This document shows, piece by piece, positions 8,101 to 14,960 of a stretch of 64,000 nucleotides of DNA (position 1 is the first letter of the stretch; the number at the start of each line of letters is the position of its first letter). This DNA is from Mycolicibacterium parafortuitum. GTDB taxonomy: Bacteria; Actinomycetota; Actinomycetes; Mycobacteriales; Mycobacteriaceae. Location: positions 1-64,000 of the forward strand of contig NZ_MVID01000034.1 in assembly GCF_002086815.1 (NCBI RefSeq), read 5' to 3'. The translations under genes were made by a program, and so were the position numbers. A model generated the notes under the pieces. It saw nothing but the letters and a program-made list of their open reading frames with translations, had not been told where the DNA came from and did not search any database.

Positions 8101-8862
8101 TTGGCGCACCTGGCCGAAGGCAGCGAGGAACGCCGCATCACCTTCGCCGACACCCAGGCCCGGCCGGTGCCGGTGATCACCAGCCCGGAGTGGTCGGGCA
8201 GCGAGACCGGCGGACGCCGCTACGCGCCCTTCACCGTGAACATCGAGCAGCACAAGCCCTTTCACACGCTGACCGGTCGCATGCACTTCTACCTCGACCA
8301 CGACTGGCTGGAGGAGCTCGGTGAGCAACTGCCGGTGTACCGGCCGCCGCTCGACATCGCGCGACTGTTCGGCGAGCCTGCCGTCGGTGACCGCGGCGAA
8401 CTCGGTCTGACCGTGCGCTATCTGACCCCGCACTCGAAGTGGTCCATCCACTCCGAGTACCAGGACAACCTGTTCATGCTGTCGCTGTCGCGCGGCGGGC
8501 CGACCATGTGGATGAGCCCGGCAGACGCGGCCAAAATCGACGTCCGCGACAACGACTGGGTCGAGGCGGTCAACCGCAACGGGGTGGTGGTCTGTCGCGC
8601 GATCGTCAGCCACCGCATGCCCGAGGGGGTGGTGTTCGTCTACCACGCCCAGGAACGCACCATCGACGTTCCGCTGACCGAGACGACCGGCCGCCGCGGC
8701 GGTATCCACAACTCGCTGACCCGGCTGCTGGTCAAACCGAGTCATCTGGCCGGCGGGTACGCCCAGACGGCGTTCGCGTTCAACTACCTGGGACCCACCG
8801 GGAACCAGCGCGACGAGGTCACGATAGTGCGGCGCCGGTCGCAGGAGGTGCGCTACCAATGA
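5164..8862 (+). CDS. narG: Respiratory nitrate reductase alpha subunit NarG
   Basis: 1232 residues, the normal NarG length. This molybdopterin-guanine-dinucleotide subunit reduces nitrate to nitrite in a cytoplasm-facing NarGHI complex. The FS0 cluster ligands are visible as His60, Cys64 and Cys68 (HGVNCTGSC) and Cys103 (PRGCPRG), the His-Cys3 arrangement of this family. The molybdenum-coordinating Asp lies in SFYDWYADLP (residues 226-235). The start is the GTG that overlaps the narK stop; the open frame upstream of it is narK read in another frame. It is followed by narH with an ATGA overlap. No interruption was seen. Confidence 0.96.
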   Translation: MTSPPRTGSVIEELLERSGRFFTPGEFSDDLRTVTRQGGRDGDIFYRDRWSHDKVVRSTHGVNCTGSCSWKVYVKDGIITWETQETDYPSVGPDRPEYEPRGCPRGAAFSWYTYSPTRVRYPYARGVLVEMYREAKARTGDPVLAWADIQADPERRRTYQRARGKGGLVRVTWAEATEMIAAAHVHTIKTYGPDRIAGFSPIPAMSMVSHAAGARFVSLIGGAMTSFYDWYADLPVASPQVFGDQTDVPESGDWWDATYLMMWGSNVPVTRTPDAHWMAEVRYRGTKVVTVSPDYADNTKFADEWMPCAAGTDGALAMAMGHVILTESYVRQPVPFFVEYVRTYTDLPFLVKLEERGGVVVPGKMLTAADLGPAYAAENAAFKPVLLDGRTDAVTVPPGSLGFRYGDEGLGRWNLDLGEVVPALTVAAGEDHDGETAAVTLSRFDTVDGRGATMTRGVPVRRVGGYRVCTVFDLMLAQYGVQRPGLPGDWPAGYDDADQPYTPAWQESVTGVSAAQAIRVAREFARNAEESGGRSMIIMGAGICQWFHGDTTYRAVLSMLLLTGSMGRNGGGWAHYVGQEKCRTVTGWATMSSALDWSRPPRQMPGTAYWYAHTDQWRYDGYRADALASPTARGRFTGKHTMDVVAAAAAMGWMPFYPQFDRNSLDVADEARASGQDIAEYVCDKLASGELAMAVTDPDNPANWPRVLNVWRANLLGSSSKGNEYFLRHLLGTDSNLRATPTPEALRPADVVWPDDIPEGKLDLLMSIDFRMTSTTLLSDVVLPAATWYEKHDLSSTDMHPYVHAFSPAIDPPWETRSDFDAFGAVARAFSALARTHLGTRTDIVLGALQHDTPAAMAYPSGTQRDWRATGETPVPGRTIGPIAVVERDYAAIADKWATVGPLVERLGLTTKAVTTHPEQEVEELARTFGVLDSGPAAGRPAMTTAARMADVILALSGTSNGRLAVEGFRELERRTGKPLAHLAEGSEERRITFADTQARPVPVITSPEWSGSETGGRRYAPFTVNIEQHKPFHTLTGRMHFYLDHDWLEELGEQLPVYRPPLDIARLFGEPAVGDRGELGLTVRYLTPHSKWSIHSEYQDNLFMLSLSRGGPTMWMSPADAAKIDVRDNDWVEAVNRNGVVVCRAIVSHRMPEGVVFVYHAQERTIDVPLTETTGRRGGIHNSLTRLLVKPSHLAGGYAQTAFAFNYLGPTGNQRDEVTIVRRRSQEVRYQ

Positions 8863-10511
8863 AGGTCATGGCCCAGGTCGCGATGGTGATGAACCTGGAC
8901 AAGTGCATCGGATGCCACACCTGCTCGGTGACCTGCAAGCAGGCGTGGACCAACCGGCCCGGTACCGAGTACGTGTGGTTCAACAACGTCGAAACCCGCC
9001 CCGGACAAGGGTATCCGCGCACCTATCAGGATCAGGAGCGGTGGCGCGGCGGCTGGGTCCGCGACAAACGGGGCCGGCTGCGGCTGCGTGGCGGCGGACG
9101 GCTGAACAAACTGCTGAACATCTTCTCGAATCCGTTGATGCCGTCCATCGACGACTACTACGAGCCGTGGACCTACGACTACGAGAACCTGATCGACGCC
9201 CCGCTGGGCGAGCACATGCCGGTCGCGCCGCCGCGCAGCCTGATCACCGGCGAACCGATGAAGGTGCAATGGTCGGCCAACTGGGATGACAACCTCGGCG
9301 GATCGACGGAGATCGTGCCCGGTGACCCGATCCTCGACAAGGTCAGCGAGACAGTCCGCCTCGAGCTCGAGCAGACGTTCATGTTCTATCTGCCGCGCAT
9401 CTGTGAGCACTGCCTGAACCCGTCCTGTGTGGCGTCCTGCCCGTCGGGCGCGATCTACAAGCGCAGCGAGGACGGCATCGTGCTCGTCGACCAGGACGGC
9501 TGCCGTGGTTGGCGGATGTGCGTGTCGGGATGCCCGTACAAGAAGGTGTACTTCAACCACAAGACCGGCAAGGCCGAGAAGTGCACCCTGTGCTACCCGC
9601 GCATCGAGGTCGGGCTGCCGACGGTCTGCTCGGAGACCTGCGTCGGCAGGCTTCGGTATCTCGGAGTGGTGCTCTACGACGTGGACCGCGTGACCGAGGC
9701 CGCGTCGGTGGAGAACGACGCCGACCTCTATGAGGCGCACAGGTCGATCCTGCTGGATCCCGACGATCCCGAGGTGATCGCCGGCGCGCGTGCCGAGGGC
9801 ATTTCGGACGAATGGATCGAGGCCGCGCAGCGGTCCCCGATCTATGCGCTGATCCACACGTTCGGGGTGGCGCTGCCGCTGCATCCGGAATTCCGCACCG
9901 TGCCGATGGTCTGGTACGTCCCGCCGCTGTCCCCGGTGGTCGACGCCGTCAGCCGTGACGGCCACGACGGCGAGGACCTCGGAAACCTGTTCGGGGCGCT
10001 GGAGGCATTGCGGATCCCGATCGAGTATCTCGCCGGGCTGTTCACCGCCGGCGACACGGCCGTCGTCGAGGGGGTGCTGAAGCGGCTCGCGGCGATGCGG
10101 TCTTACATGCGTGACGTGAATCTCGGCCGTGAGACCCAACCGCACATTCCGGAGTCGGTGGGTATGACCGAGGAGCAGATCTACCAGATGTACCGACTGC
10201 TCGCGCTGGCGAAATACGATGAGCGATACGTGATCCCGACGGCCTATGCATCGGTCGAACCGTGGTCGGTGGAGGAATCCGGGTGCTCGCTGTCGTTCGA
10301 AGGCGGGCCGGGCATGTACGAGTCGGGCCCGTTCGGCGAGGCCAGCGGACAGCCGGTACCCGTCGCCGTGGAGACATTCCACGCGCTGCAGCAGCGCCAG
10401 ACCACCGAGCACATGGCGGCCAACGAGAGCCGGCCGTCGCGCATCAACCTGCTGAACTGGGACGGCCGGGGCGCGCCACCAGGACTGTTTCCCGGCGGTG
10501 GTCGATCATGA
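8859..10511 (+). CDS. narH: Respiratory nitrate reductase beta subunit NarH
   Basis: A 550-residue iron-sulfur electron-transfer subunit. Four cysteine groups are seen: Cys16, 19, 22 and 26 (CIGCHTCSVTC); CEHCLNPSCVASCP; CRGWRMCVSGCP, where Trp replaces one Cys as in all NarH proteins and gives a 3Fe-4S cluster; and CTLCYPRIEVGLPTVCSETC. These clusters pass electrons from NarI haem to NarG. The start is the ATG in the ATGA overlap with narG. The frame is also open upstream (from 8439), but that is antisense-like coding of narG. The C-terminus (DGRGAPPGLFPGGGRS) is intact and overlaps narJ by ATGA. Confidence 0.96.
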   Translation: MKVMAQVAMVMNLDKCIGCHTCSVTCKQAWTNRPGTEYVWFNNVETRPGQGYPRTYQDQERWRGGWVRDKRGRLRLRGGGRLNKLLNIFSNPLMPSIDDYYEPWTYDYENLIDAPLGEHMPVAPPRSLITGEPMKVQWSANWDDNLGGSTEIVPGDPILDKVSETVRLELEQTFMFYLPRICEHCLNPSCVASCPSGAIYKRSEDGIVLVDQDGCRGWRMCVSGCPYKKVYFNHKTGKAEKCTLCYPRIEVGLPTVCSETCVGRLRYLGVVLYDVDRVTEAASVENDADLYEAHRSILLDPDDPEVIAGARAEGISDEWIEAAQRSPIYALIHTFGVALPLHPEFRTVPMVWYVPPLSPVVDAVSRDGHDGEDLGNLFGALEALRIPIEYLAGLFTAGDTAVVEGVLKRLAAMRSYMRDVNLGRETQPHIPESVGMTEEQIYQMYRLLALAKYDERYVIPTAYASVEPWSVEESGCSLSFEGGPGMYESGPFGEASGQPVPVAVETFHALQQRQTTEHMAANESRPSRINLLNWDGRGAPPGLFPGGGRS

Positions 10512-11161
10512 AGCTGCTCAGGCGTTCCCGCACCCCGGCGCTGGCCGACCGGGTGGTCTGGCAGTGCGCGTCGCTGCTGCTGAGCTACCCGGACGACGAG
10601 TCGCTCGACACCGCCGGGCAACTCCTGGAACACGTTGAAGGGGATGCGGCAGCACACCTTTCGGAAACCTACGAGGCGGTGCGCGCACTCGGTGCGATGG
10701 CCGCCGCGCAGAGCTACGTCGCGACCTTCGACATGCGTCGGCGCGCGACGCTGTACCTGACGTATTGGACCGCCGGAGACACCCGCAACCGTGGGCGGGC
10801 GATGCTCGTGTTCACCGATGAGTACCGTGCGGCGGGCGTCGCCATGCCCGCCGGGGAAGCGCCGGATCATCTGCCGGTCGTGCTGGAGTTCGCCGCGACG
10901 GTGGACGCCGCCGCCGGCCGCCGGCTGCTCGCCGGACATCGCGCGTCGGTGGCGGTGCTCTACGACGCGCTGCGGGAGTCCGCGTCGCCGTGGGCACCCG
11001 CGGTGGCCGCGGTGCTGGGGACGCTGCCGGCGGCGACCAACGAGGAACTGCACCGGGTCCAGCGGCTGGCCGCCGAGGGACCGCCGTCGGATGCGGTGGG
11101 GCTGCAACCGTTCACGCTGACGGTGCCGCCCCGACGGCCGGGCAACGAGGGAGGGCGCTGA
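10508..11161 (+). CDS. narJ: Nitrate reductase assembly chaperone NarJ
   Basis: 217 residues of the NarJ/TorD chaperone family. It begins MKLLRRSRTPALADRVVWQCASLLLSYPD and contains YVATFDMRRRATLYLTYW, the typical NarJ core. NarJ binds NarG before molybdenum cofactor insertion and is not part of the final complex. The start is coupled to narH (ATGA, 10508-10511), and narI begins one base after the narJ stop. Position third in narGHJI agrees with every known nar operon. Confidence 0.93.
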   Translation: MKLLRRSRTPALADRVVWQCASLLLSYPDDESLDTAGQLLEHVEGDAAAHLSETYEAVRALGAMAAAQSYVATFDMRRRATLYLTYWTAGDTRNRGRAMLVFTDEYRAAGVAMPAGEAPDHLPVVLEFAATVDAAAGRRLLAGHRASVAVLYDALRESASPWAPAVAAVLGTLPAATNEELHRVQRLAAEGPPSDAVGLQPFTLTVPPRRPGNEGGR

Positions 11162-11162
11162 C

Positions 11163-11894
11163 ATGTCGGGCAGGGAGATCTTCTGGGACGTCATTCCGTA
11201 CGTGACCCTCGCCGTCGTCGTGATCGGAACCTGGTGGCGCTACCGCTACGACAAGTTCGGCTGGACCACCCGCTCGTCGCAGCTCTACGAGAGCCGGCTG
11301 CTCCGGATCGGTAGCCCGATGTTCCATTTCGGCATCCTGGTCGTCATCATCGGCCACGTCATCGGGCTGGTGATCCCGCAGAGCTGGACCGAGGCGATCG
11401 GGTTGAGCGACCACGCCTACCACGTGCAGGCGCTCGTCCTCGGCGGGATCGCCGGGGTGTGCACGCTGGTCGGCATCACCTTGCTGGTGTACCGCAGACG
11501 CACCCGCGGCCCGGTGTTCATGGCGACCACGGTCAACGACAAACTGATGTACGCCGTGCTGGTGCTGGCCATCGTCGCGGGGCTGGCGTGCACGTTGATC
11601 GGCGCCACACCGGTTGGTGCCGAACACAATTACCGGGAGACGGTGTCGCCCTGGTTCCGGTCGATCTGGGTGCTGCAGCCGCGCGGCGATCTGATGGCGG
11701 ACGCCCCGCTGTGGTTCCAGATCCACGCGCTGCTGGGCCTGACGTTGTTCTGTCTGTGGCCGTTCACCCGGCTGGTGCACGCGTTCAGCGCACCGATCGG
11801 CTACCTGTTCCGGCCCTACATCGTGTACCGCAGCAGGGATGCGGCGGGCAAGGGGGAGCTGGTCGGATCGGCGCCGCACCGGCGCGGGTGGTGA
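11163..11894 (+). CDS. narI: Respiratory nitrate reductase gamma subunit NarI
   Basis: A 243-residue cytochrome b subunit with five predicted membrane helices. Candidate haem-ligand histidines occur in FHFGILVVIIGHVIGL (helix 2) and in the C-terminal helices around IHALLGLTLF and RLVHAF. It takes electrons from menaquinol and hands them to NarH. It ends the operon. The stop lies 4 bp from the stop of the convergent DUF488 gene, and no hairpin terminator is visible between them. Confidence 0.95.
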   Translation: MSGREIFWDVIPYVTLAVVVIGTWWRYRYDKFGWTTRSSQLYESRLLRIGSPMFHFGILVVIIGHVIGLVIPQSWTEAIGLSDHAYHVQALVLGGIAGVCTLVGITLLVYRRRTRGPVFMATTVNDKLMYAVLVLAIVAGLACTLIGATPVGAEHNYRETVSPWFRSIWVLQPRGDLMADAPLWFQIHALLGLTLFCLWPFTRLVHAFSAPIGYLFRPYIVYRSRDAAGKGELVGSAPHRRGW

Positions 11895-11898
11895 CGGT

Positions 11899-12447
11899 TC
11901 AGCCGTCCCAGACGACAACGCCGTCCGCGGTGAGCCGGGCACCCTCCGACGTTTCGTGGGGGAGTAGCCTGCCGTCGTGCATCAGATGGAGAACCTTTGC
12001 ACCACAACGTAGTTGGGCGACATCCGCGACCAGGCGGCGATGGCATCGCCACCACACCGACTCGCTGCACATCATCGCGGTGCGACCGTTGCGTGCCTGC
12101 CCGAGAAGTCCGTCCAGTGCGTGGACGAACTCGTCGGTGCGGGTGTAGGCGGCGTAGGCGGCGAACTGGTTGACCCGCCACCACGTATCGACGACGTCGG
12201 TTCCCGCCGGCAGCCGCCGGCGACCCCCGAGCGCCGGATCCCAGCGGTAGGTCAAGCCGGCCTCCGGCACCCAGACCTGCATCGCGTCGCGTCCGACGTC
12301 GGGATTGCGTCGGCTCCCGGGGAATCGCCGGAGGTCGACCACATCCGTGACCGCGGCGCCGGTCAGCAGGTCGGTGAGTCCGGCCCGGTCGAGGGTGCCG
12401 TGCCCCACCGAGACCAGCCCCGAGACCAGCCGCGCAGCCGGGCTCAA
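11899..12447 (-). CDS. DUF488 family protein
   Basis: About 182 residues. It contains the DUF488 core VSVGHGTLDRAG...VVDLRRFPGSRRNP and the C-terminal MCSESVWWRCHRRLVAD, a conserved Cys/Trp/Arg cluster. The family has unknown function; some members sit near DNA-repair or nitrate genes. I place the start at TTG 12447 because TTGA overlaps the stop of the upstream gene (12444-12446), as in a coupled pair. The frame remains open to 12594, so an earlier start cannot be excluded; a GTG further in would remove the VSVGHG strand. It forms a two-gene operon with the zinc-ribbon membrane protein. Confidence 0.7.
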   Translation of the reverse strand: MSPAARLVSGLVSVGHGTLDRAGLTDLLTGAAVTDVVDLRRFPGSRRNPDVGRDAMQVWVPEAGLTYRWDPALGGRRRLPAGTDVVDTWWRVNQFAAYAAYTRTDEFVHALDGLLGQARNGRTAMMCSESVWWRCHRRLVADVAQLRCGAKVLHLMHDGRLLPHETSEGARLTADGVVVWDG

Positions 12448-12716
12448 TAACGCAGGCGGTCGCCGGCGACACGCACGTCGGCCCGGGCGTCGCGGTGCGC
12501 GAGCGCGTGGATCGGATGCGTCAGCACCGGGTGCCTGCACTGCGGGCACGACGCCTGACTCTTGTTCGCCGAACTGAAAGTCAGGTGCCGGCACTGACTA
12601 CATCGGACGACGTAGAACGCGCCGACCCAGTTGGCCAGGCCCAGGAAGATCGCCAGCGTGGTCAGCGTGGCGAGCACCGTGATGAGGACGATGGTGAGCA
12701 CCGTGTAAACCGTCAT
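12444..12716 (-). CDS. Small membrane protein with zinc-ribbon tail
   Basis: 90 residues. A single long hydrophobic segment (VLTIVLITVLATLTTLAIFL and the ten residues after it) leads into a CSQCRH...CPQCRH pair at about residues 39-62, a C-X2-C / C-X2-C arrangement that would bind zinc. A basic tail follows. The ribosome binding site GGAGGTG precedes the ATG at good spacing, so the start is secure. Function is unknown. Coupling to the DUF488 gene by a TTGA overlap suggests that the two proteins are made together. Confidence 0.7.
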   Translation of the reverse strand: MTVYTVLTIVLITVLATLTTLAIFLGLANWVGAFYVVRCSQCRHLTFSSANKSQASCPQCRHPVLTHPIHALAHRDARADVRVAGDRLRY

Positions 12717-12757
12717 GAAGGCACCTCCAGAACACGCCCGACGGGTCCCTCAAAGGT

Positions 12758-12772
12758 ACGCCCGCAGGGCGT
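12758..12772 (-). terminator. Hairpin after the 55-residue gene
   Basis: ACGCCC (12758-12763) and GGGCGT (12767-12772) form a 6-bp stem with a 3-nt loop. On the minus strand it follows the stop of the gene ending at 12792 and is trailed by ACCTTT. This is a modest candidate for an intrinsic terminator. Confidence 0.4.
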
Positions 12773-12791
12773 GGACCTGCTGAAAAACGGC

Positions 12792-12959
12792 TCAAGCCTT
12801 CCTGGCTCGCTGGTAGACCTTGGTCAGATCCTTGCCGCGGATTCCGTTGAGTTCGGCCTTGTGCACCTTGTGGATCACCAGCGGGCAGCGCTTGCACCGG
12901 GGCTTGCTGCGGCAGCACTTCTTCTTCGGCTTGAGGCCGGCAAGCTTCTTGGCTTTCAA
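12792..12959 (-). CDS. 55-residue basic Cys-rich protein
   Basis: Starting at TTG 12959 the protein reads MKAKKLAGLKPKKKCC and goes on RSKPRCKRCP, then VIHKVHKAELNGIRGKDLTK. It has four Cys close together (CC-X5-C-X2-C) in a strongly basic context, as in a small zinc-binding or RNA/ribosome-contacting protein. The frame is open up to 13079, but the upstream part runs through the typA promoter and start, so I prefer the short form; GAGAG about 8 nt before TTG could serve as ribosome binding site. It is divergent from typA, with 55 bp between the start codons. I believe it is conserved beside typA in mycobacteria, but I cannot verify this here. Confidence 0.6.
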   Translation of the reverse strand: MKAKKLAGLKPKKKCCRSKPRCKRCPLVIHKVHKAELNGIRGKDLTKVYQRARKA

Positions 12960-12991
12960 GTGACGGGAATCTCTCGTTTTCGTGATCAGTG

Positions 12992-13014
12992 CAGTGCACT
13001 GCGACAATCGGCAC
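12992..13014 (+). promoter_or_regulatory. typA promoter with 10-bp palindrome
   Basis: GACAAT at 13003-13008 lies 6 nt before the typA GTG, the spacing of a leaderless transcript. Immediately upstream is the perfect palindrome CAGTGCACTG (12992-13001). It could be a regulator site, as it would sit in the -10/-35 spacer. The divergent 55-residue gene shares this 55-bp region. Confidence 0.45.
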
Positions 13015-14922
13015 GTGACTGCACGCCCGGATTTTCGCAACGTCGCCATTGTGGCCCACGTTGACCATGGCAAAACCACTCTGGTCGACGCGATGCTGCG
13101 TCAATCCGGTGCCCTGAGCCACCGCGGTGACGACGAGATCGAACGCCTGATGGATTCCGGTGACCTGGAGAAGGAAAAAGGAATCACCATCCTGGCCAAG
13201 AACACCGCCGTACACCGGACGCACCCGGACGGAACCGTCACGGTGATCAACGTCATCGACACCCCCGGCCACGCCGACTTCGGTGGCGAGGTCGAACGCG
13301 GCCTGTCGATGGTCGACGGTGTGGTGCTGCTCGTCGACGCGTCCGAGGGGCCGCTGCCGCAGACCCGGTTCGTGTTGCGTAAGGCCCTGGCCGCGCACCT
13401 GCCGGTGATCCTGGTGGTCAACAAGACCGACCGCCCCGACGCCCGCATCGCCGAGGTCGTCGAGGAGAGCCACGACCTGCTGCTCGATGTCGCCTCCGAT
13501 CTCGATGAGGAGGCCCAGGCGGCCGCCGAGAAGGCGCTCGACCTGCCCACCCTGTACGCGTCGGGACGAGCCGGCATCGCCAGCACGACTCAGCCGCCCA
13601 ACGGTGAGAACCCGGACGGGGAGAACCTCGACCCGCTGTTCGACGTGCTGCTCAAGTACATCCCGCCGCCGCAGGGCGACCCGGACGCGCCGCTGCAGGC
13701 ACTGGTCACCAACCTCGACGCGTCGGCGTTCCTGGGCCGTCTCGCGCTGATCCGTATCTACAAGGGCCGCATCAAGAAAGGCCAGCAGGTCGCGTGGATG
13801 CGGGAGGTCGACGGCCACCCGGTCATCACCAACGCCAAGATCACCGAATTGCTCGTCACGGTGGGCGTCGAACGCACCGCGACCGACGAGGCGTACGCCG
13901 GCGACATCGTCGCGGTGGCCGGCATGCCCGAGATCATGATCGGCGACACCCTCGCCGACCCCGACCACGCGCACGCGCTGCCGCGCATCACCGTCGACGA
14001 GCCCGCGATCTCGGTGACCGTCGGCACCAACACCTCGCCGTTGGCGGGCAAGGTCTCCGGTCACAAGCTGACCGCGCGCATGGTCAAGAACCGGCTGGAT
14101 TCCGAGCTCGTCGGCAACGTGTCGATCAAGGTCGTCGACATCGGCCGCCCGGACGCCTGGGAGGTGCAGGGCCGCGGCGAGCTCGCGCTGGCCGTGCTCG
14201 TCGAGCAGATGCGCCGGGAGGGCTTCGAGCTCACCGTCGGCAAGCCGCAGGTGGTCACGCGGACCATCGACGGCAAGCTGCACGAGCCGTTCGAAGCCAT
14301 GACGATCGACTGCCCCGAGGAGTTCGTCGGCGCCATCACCCAGCTGATGGCCGCCCGCAAGGGCCGCATGGAGGAGATGACCAACCACGCCGCCGGATGG
14401 GTGCGGATGGACTTCATCGTGCCCAGCCGCGGCCTGATCGGATTCCGCACCGACTTCCTGACGCTGACCCGCGGCACCGGCATCGCCAACGCGGTGTTCG
14501 AGGGCTACCGGCCGTGGGCAGGGGAGATCCGCGCCCGCCACAGCGGGTCGCTGGTGTCCGATCGCAGCGGCCAGATCACCCCGTTCGCGATGATCCAGCT
14601 CGCCGACCGTGGGCAGTTCTTCGTCGAACCCGGGCAGGAGACCTACGAGGGTCAGGTCGTCGGCATCAACCCGCGCGCCGAGGATCTCGACATCAACATC
14701 ACCCGGGAGAAGAAGCTGACCAACATGCGGTCCTCCACAGCCGACGTGATGGAGACGCTGGCCCGGCCGCTGGAACTCGACCTGGAGAAGGCGATGGAGT
14801 TCTGCGCGGAGGATGAATGCGTCGAGGTGACCCCCGAGATCGTGCGCGTGCGCAAGGTCGAACTGACCGCATCGCTGCGCGCGCGAGCCAAGGCGCGGGC
14901 GAAAGCGCAGGCCAACAACTGA
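13015..14922 (+). CDS. typA: Translational GTPase TypA/BipA
   Basis: 635 residues from GTG 13015. It has the G1 motif AHVDHGKT at residues 14-21, G3 DTPGHADFGGEVERGL, G4 NKTDRPDA, then EF-G-like domains II-V and the BipA-specific C-terminus (GLIGFRTDFLTLTRGTGI and FEGYRPWAGEI). BipA is an EF-G-related GTPase that helps 50S ribosomal subunit assembly under cold and stress. The C-terminus ends in a basic tail (SLRARAKARAKAQANN). I chose the GTG just after the -10-like GACAAT; an upstream ATG at 12982 would start within that promoter. Matches Rv1165. Confidence 0.93.
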   Translation: MTARPDFRNVAIVAHVDHGKTTLVDAMLRQSGALSHRGDDEIERLMDSGDLEKEKGITILAKNTAVHRTHPDGTVTVINVIDTPGHADFGGEVERGLSMVDGVVLLVDASEGPLPQTRFVLRKALAAHLPVILVVNKTDRPDARIAEVVEESHDLLLDVASDLDEEAQAAAEKALDLPTLYASGRAGIASTTQPPNGENPDGENLDPLFDVLLKYIPPPQGDPDAPLQALVTNLDASAFLGRLALIRIYKGRIKKGQQVAWMREVDGHPVITNAKITELLVTVGVERTATDEAYAGDIVAVAGMPEIMIGDTLADPDHAHALPRITVDEPAISVTVGTNTSPLAGKVSGHKLTARMVKNRLDSELVGNVSIKVVDIGRPDAWEVQGRGELALAVLVEQMRREGFELTVGKPQVVTRTIDGKLHEPFEAMTIDCPEEFVGAITQLMAARKGRMEEMTNHAAGWVRMDFIVPSRGLIGFRTDFLTLTRGTGIANAVFEGYRPWAGEIRARHSGSLVSDRSGQITPFAMIQLADRGQFFVEPGQETYEGQVVGINPRAEDLDINITREKKLTNMRSSTADVMETLARPLELDLEKAMEFCAEDECVEVTPEIVRVRKVELTASLRARAKARAKAQANN

Positions 14923-14960
14923 CCCCGGTGGGCGTGTACGCCCTGGTTACCCTGTAGAGC

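Noticed and set aside
5310..8324. A 1004-residue open frame over narG in another frame
   Set aside because: The translation is rich in Arg, Gly, Pro and Ala without any domain, which is typical of the shadow of a high-GC gene. narG explains the DNA fully.
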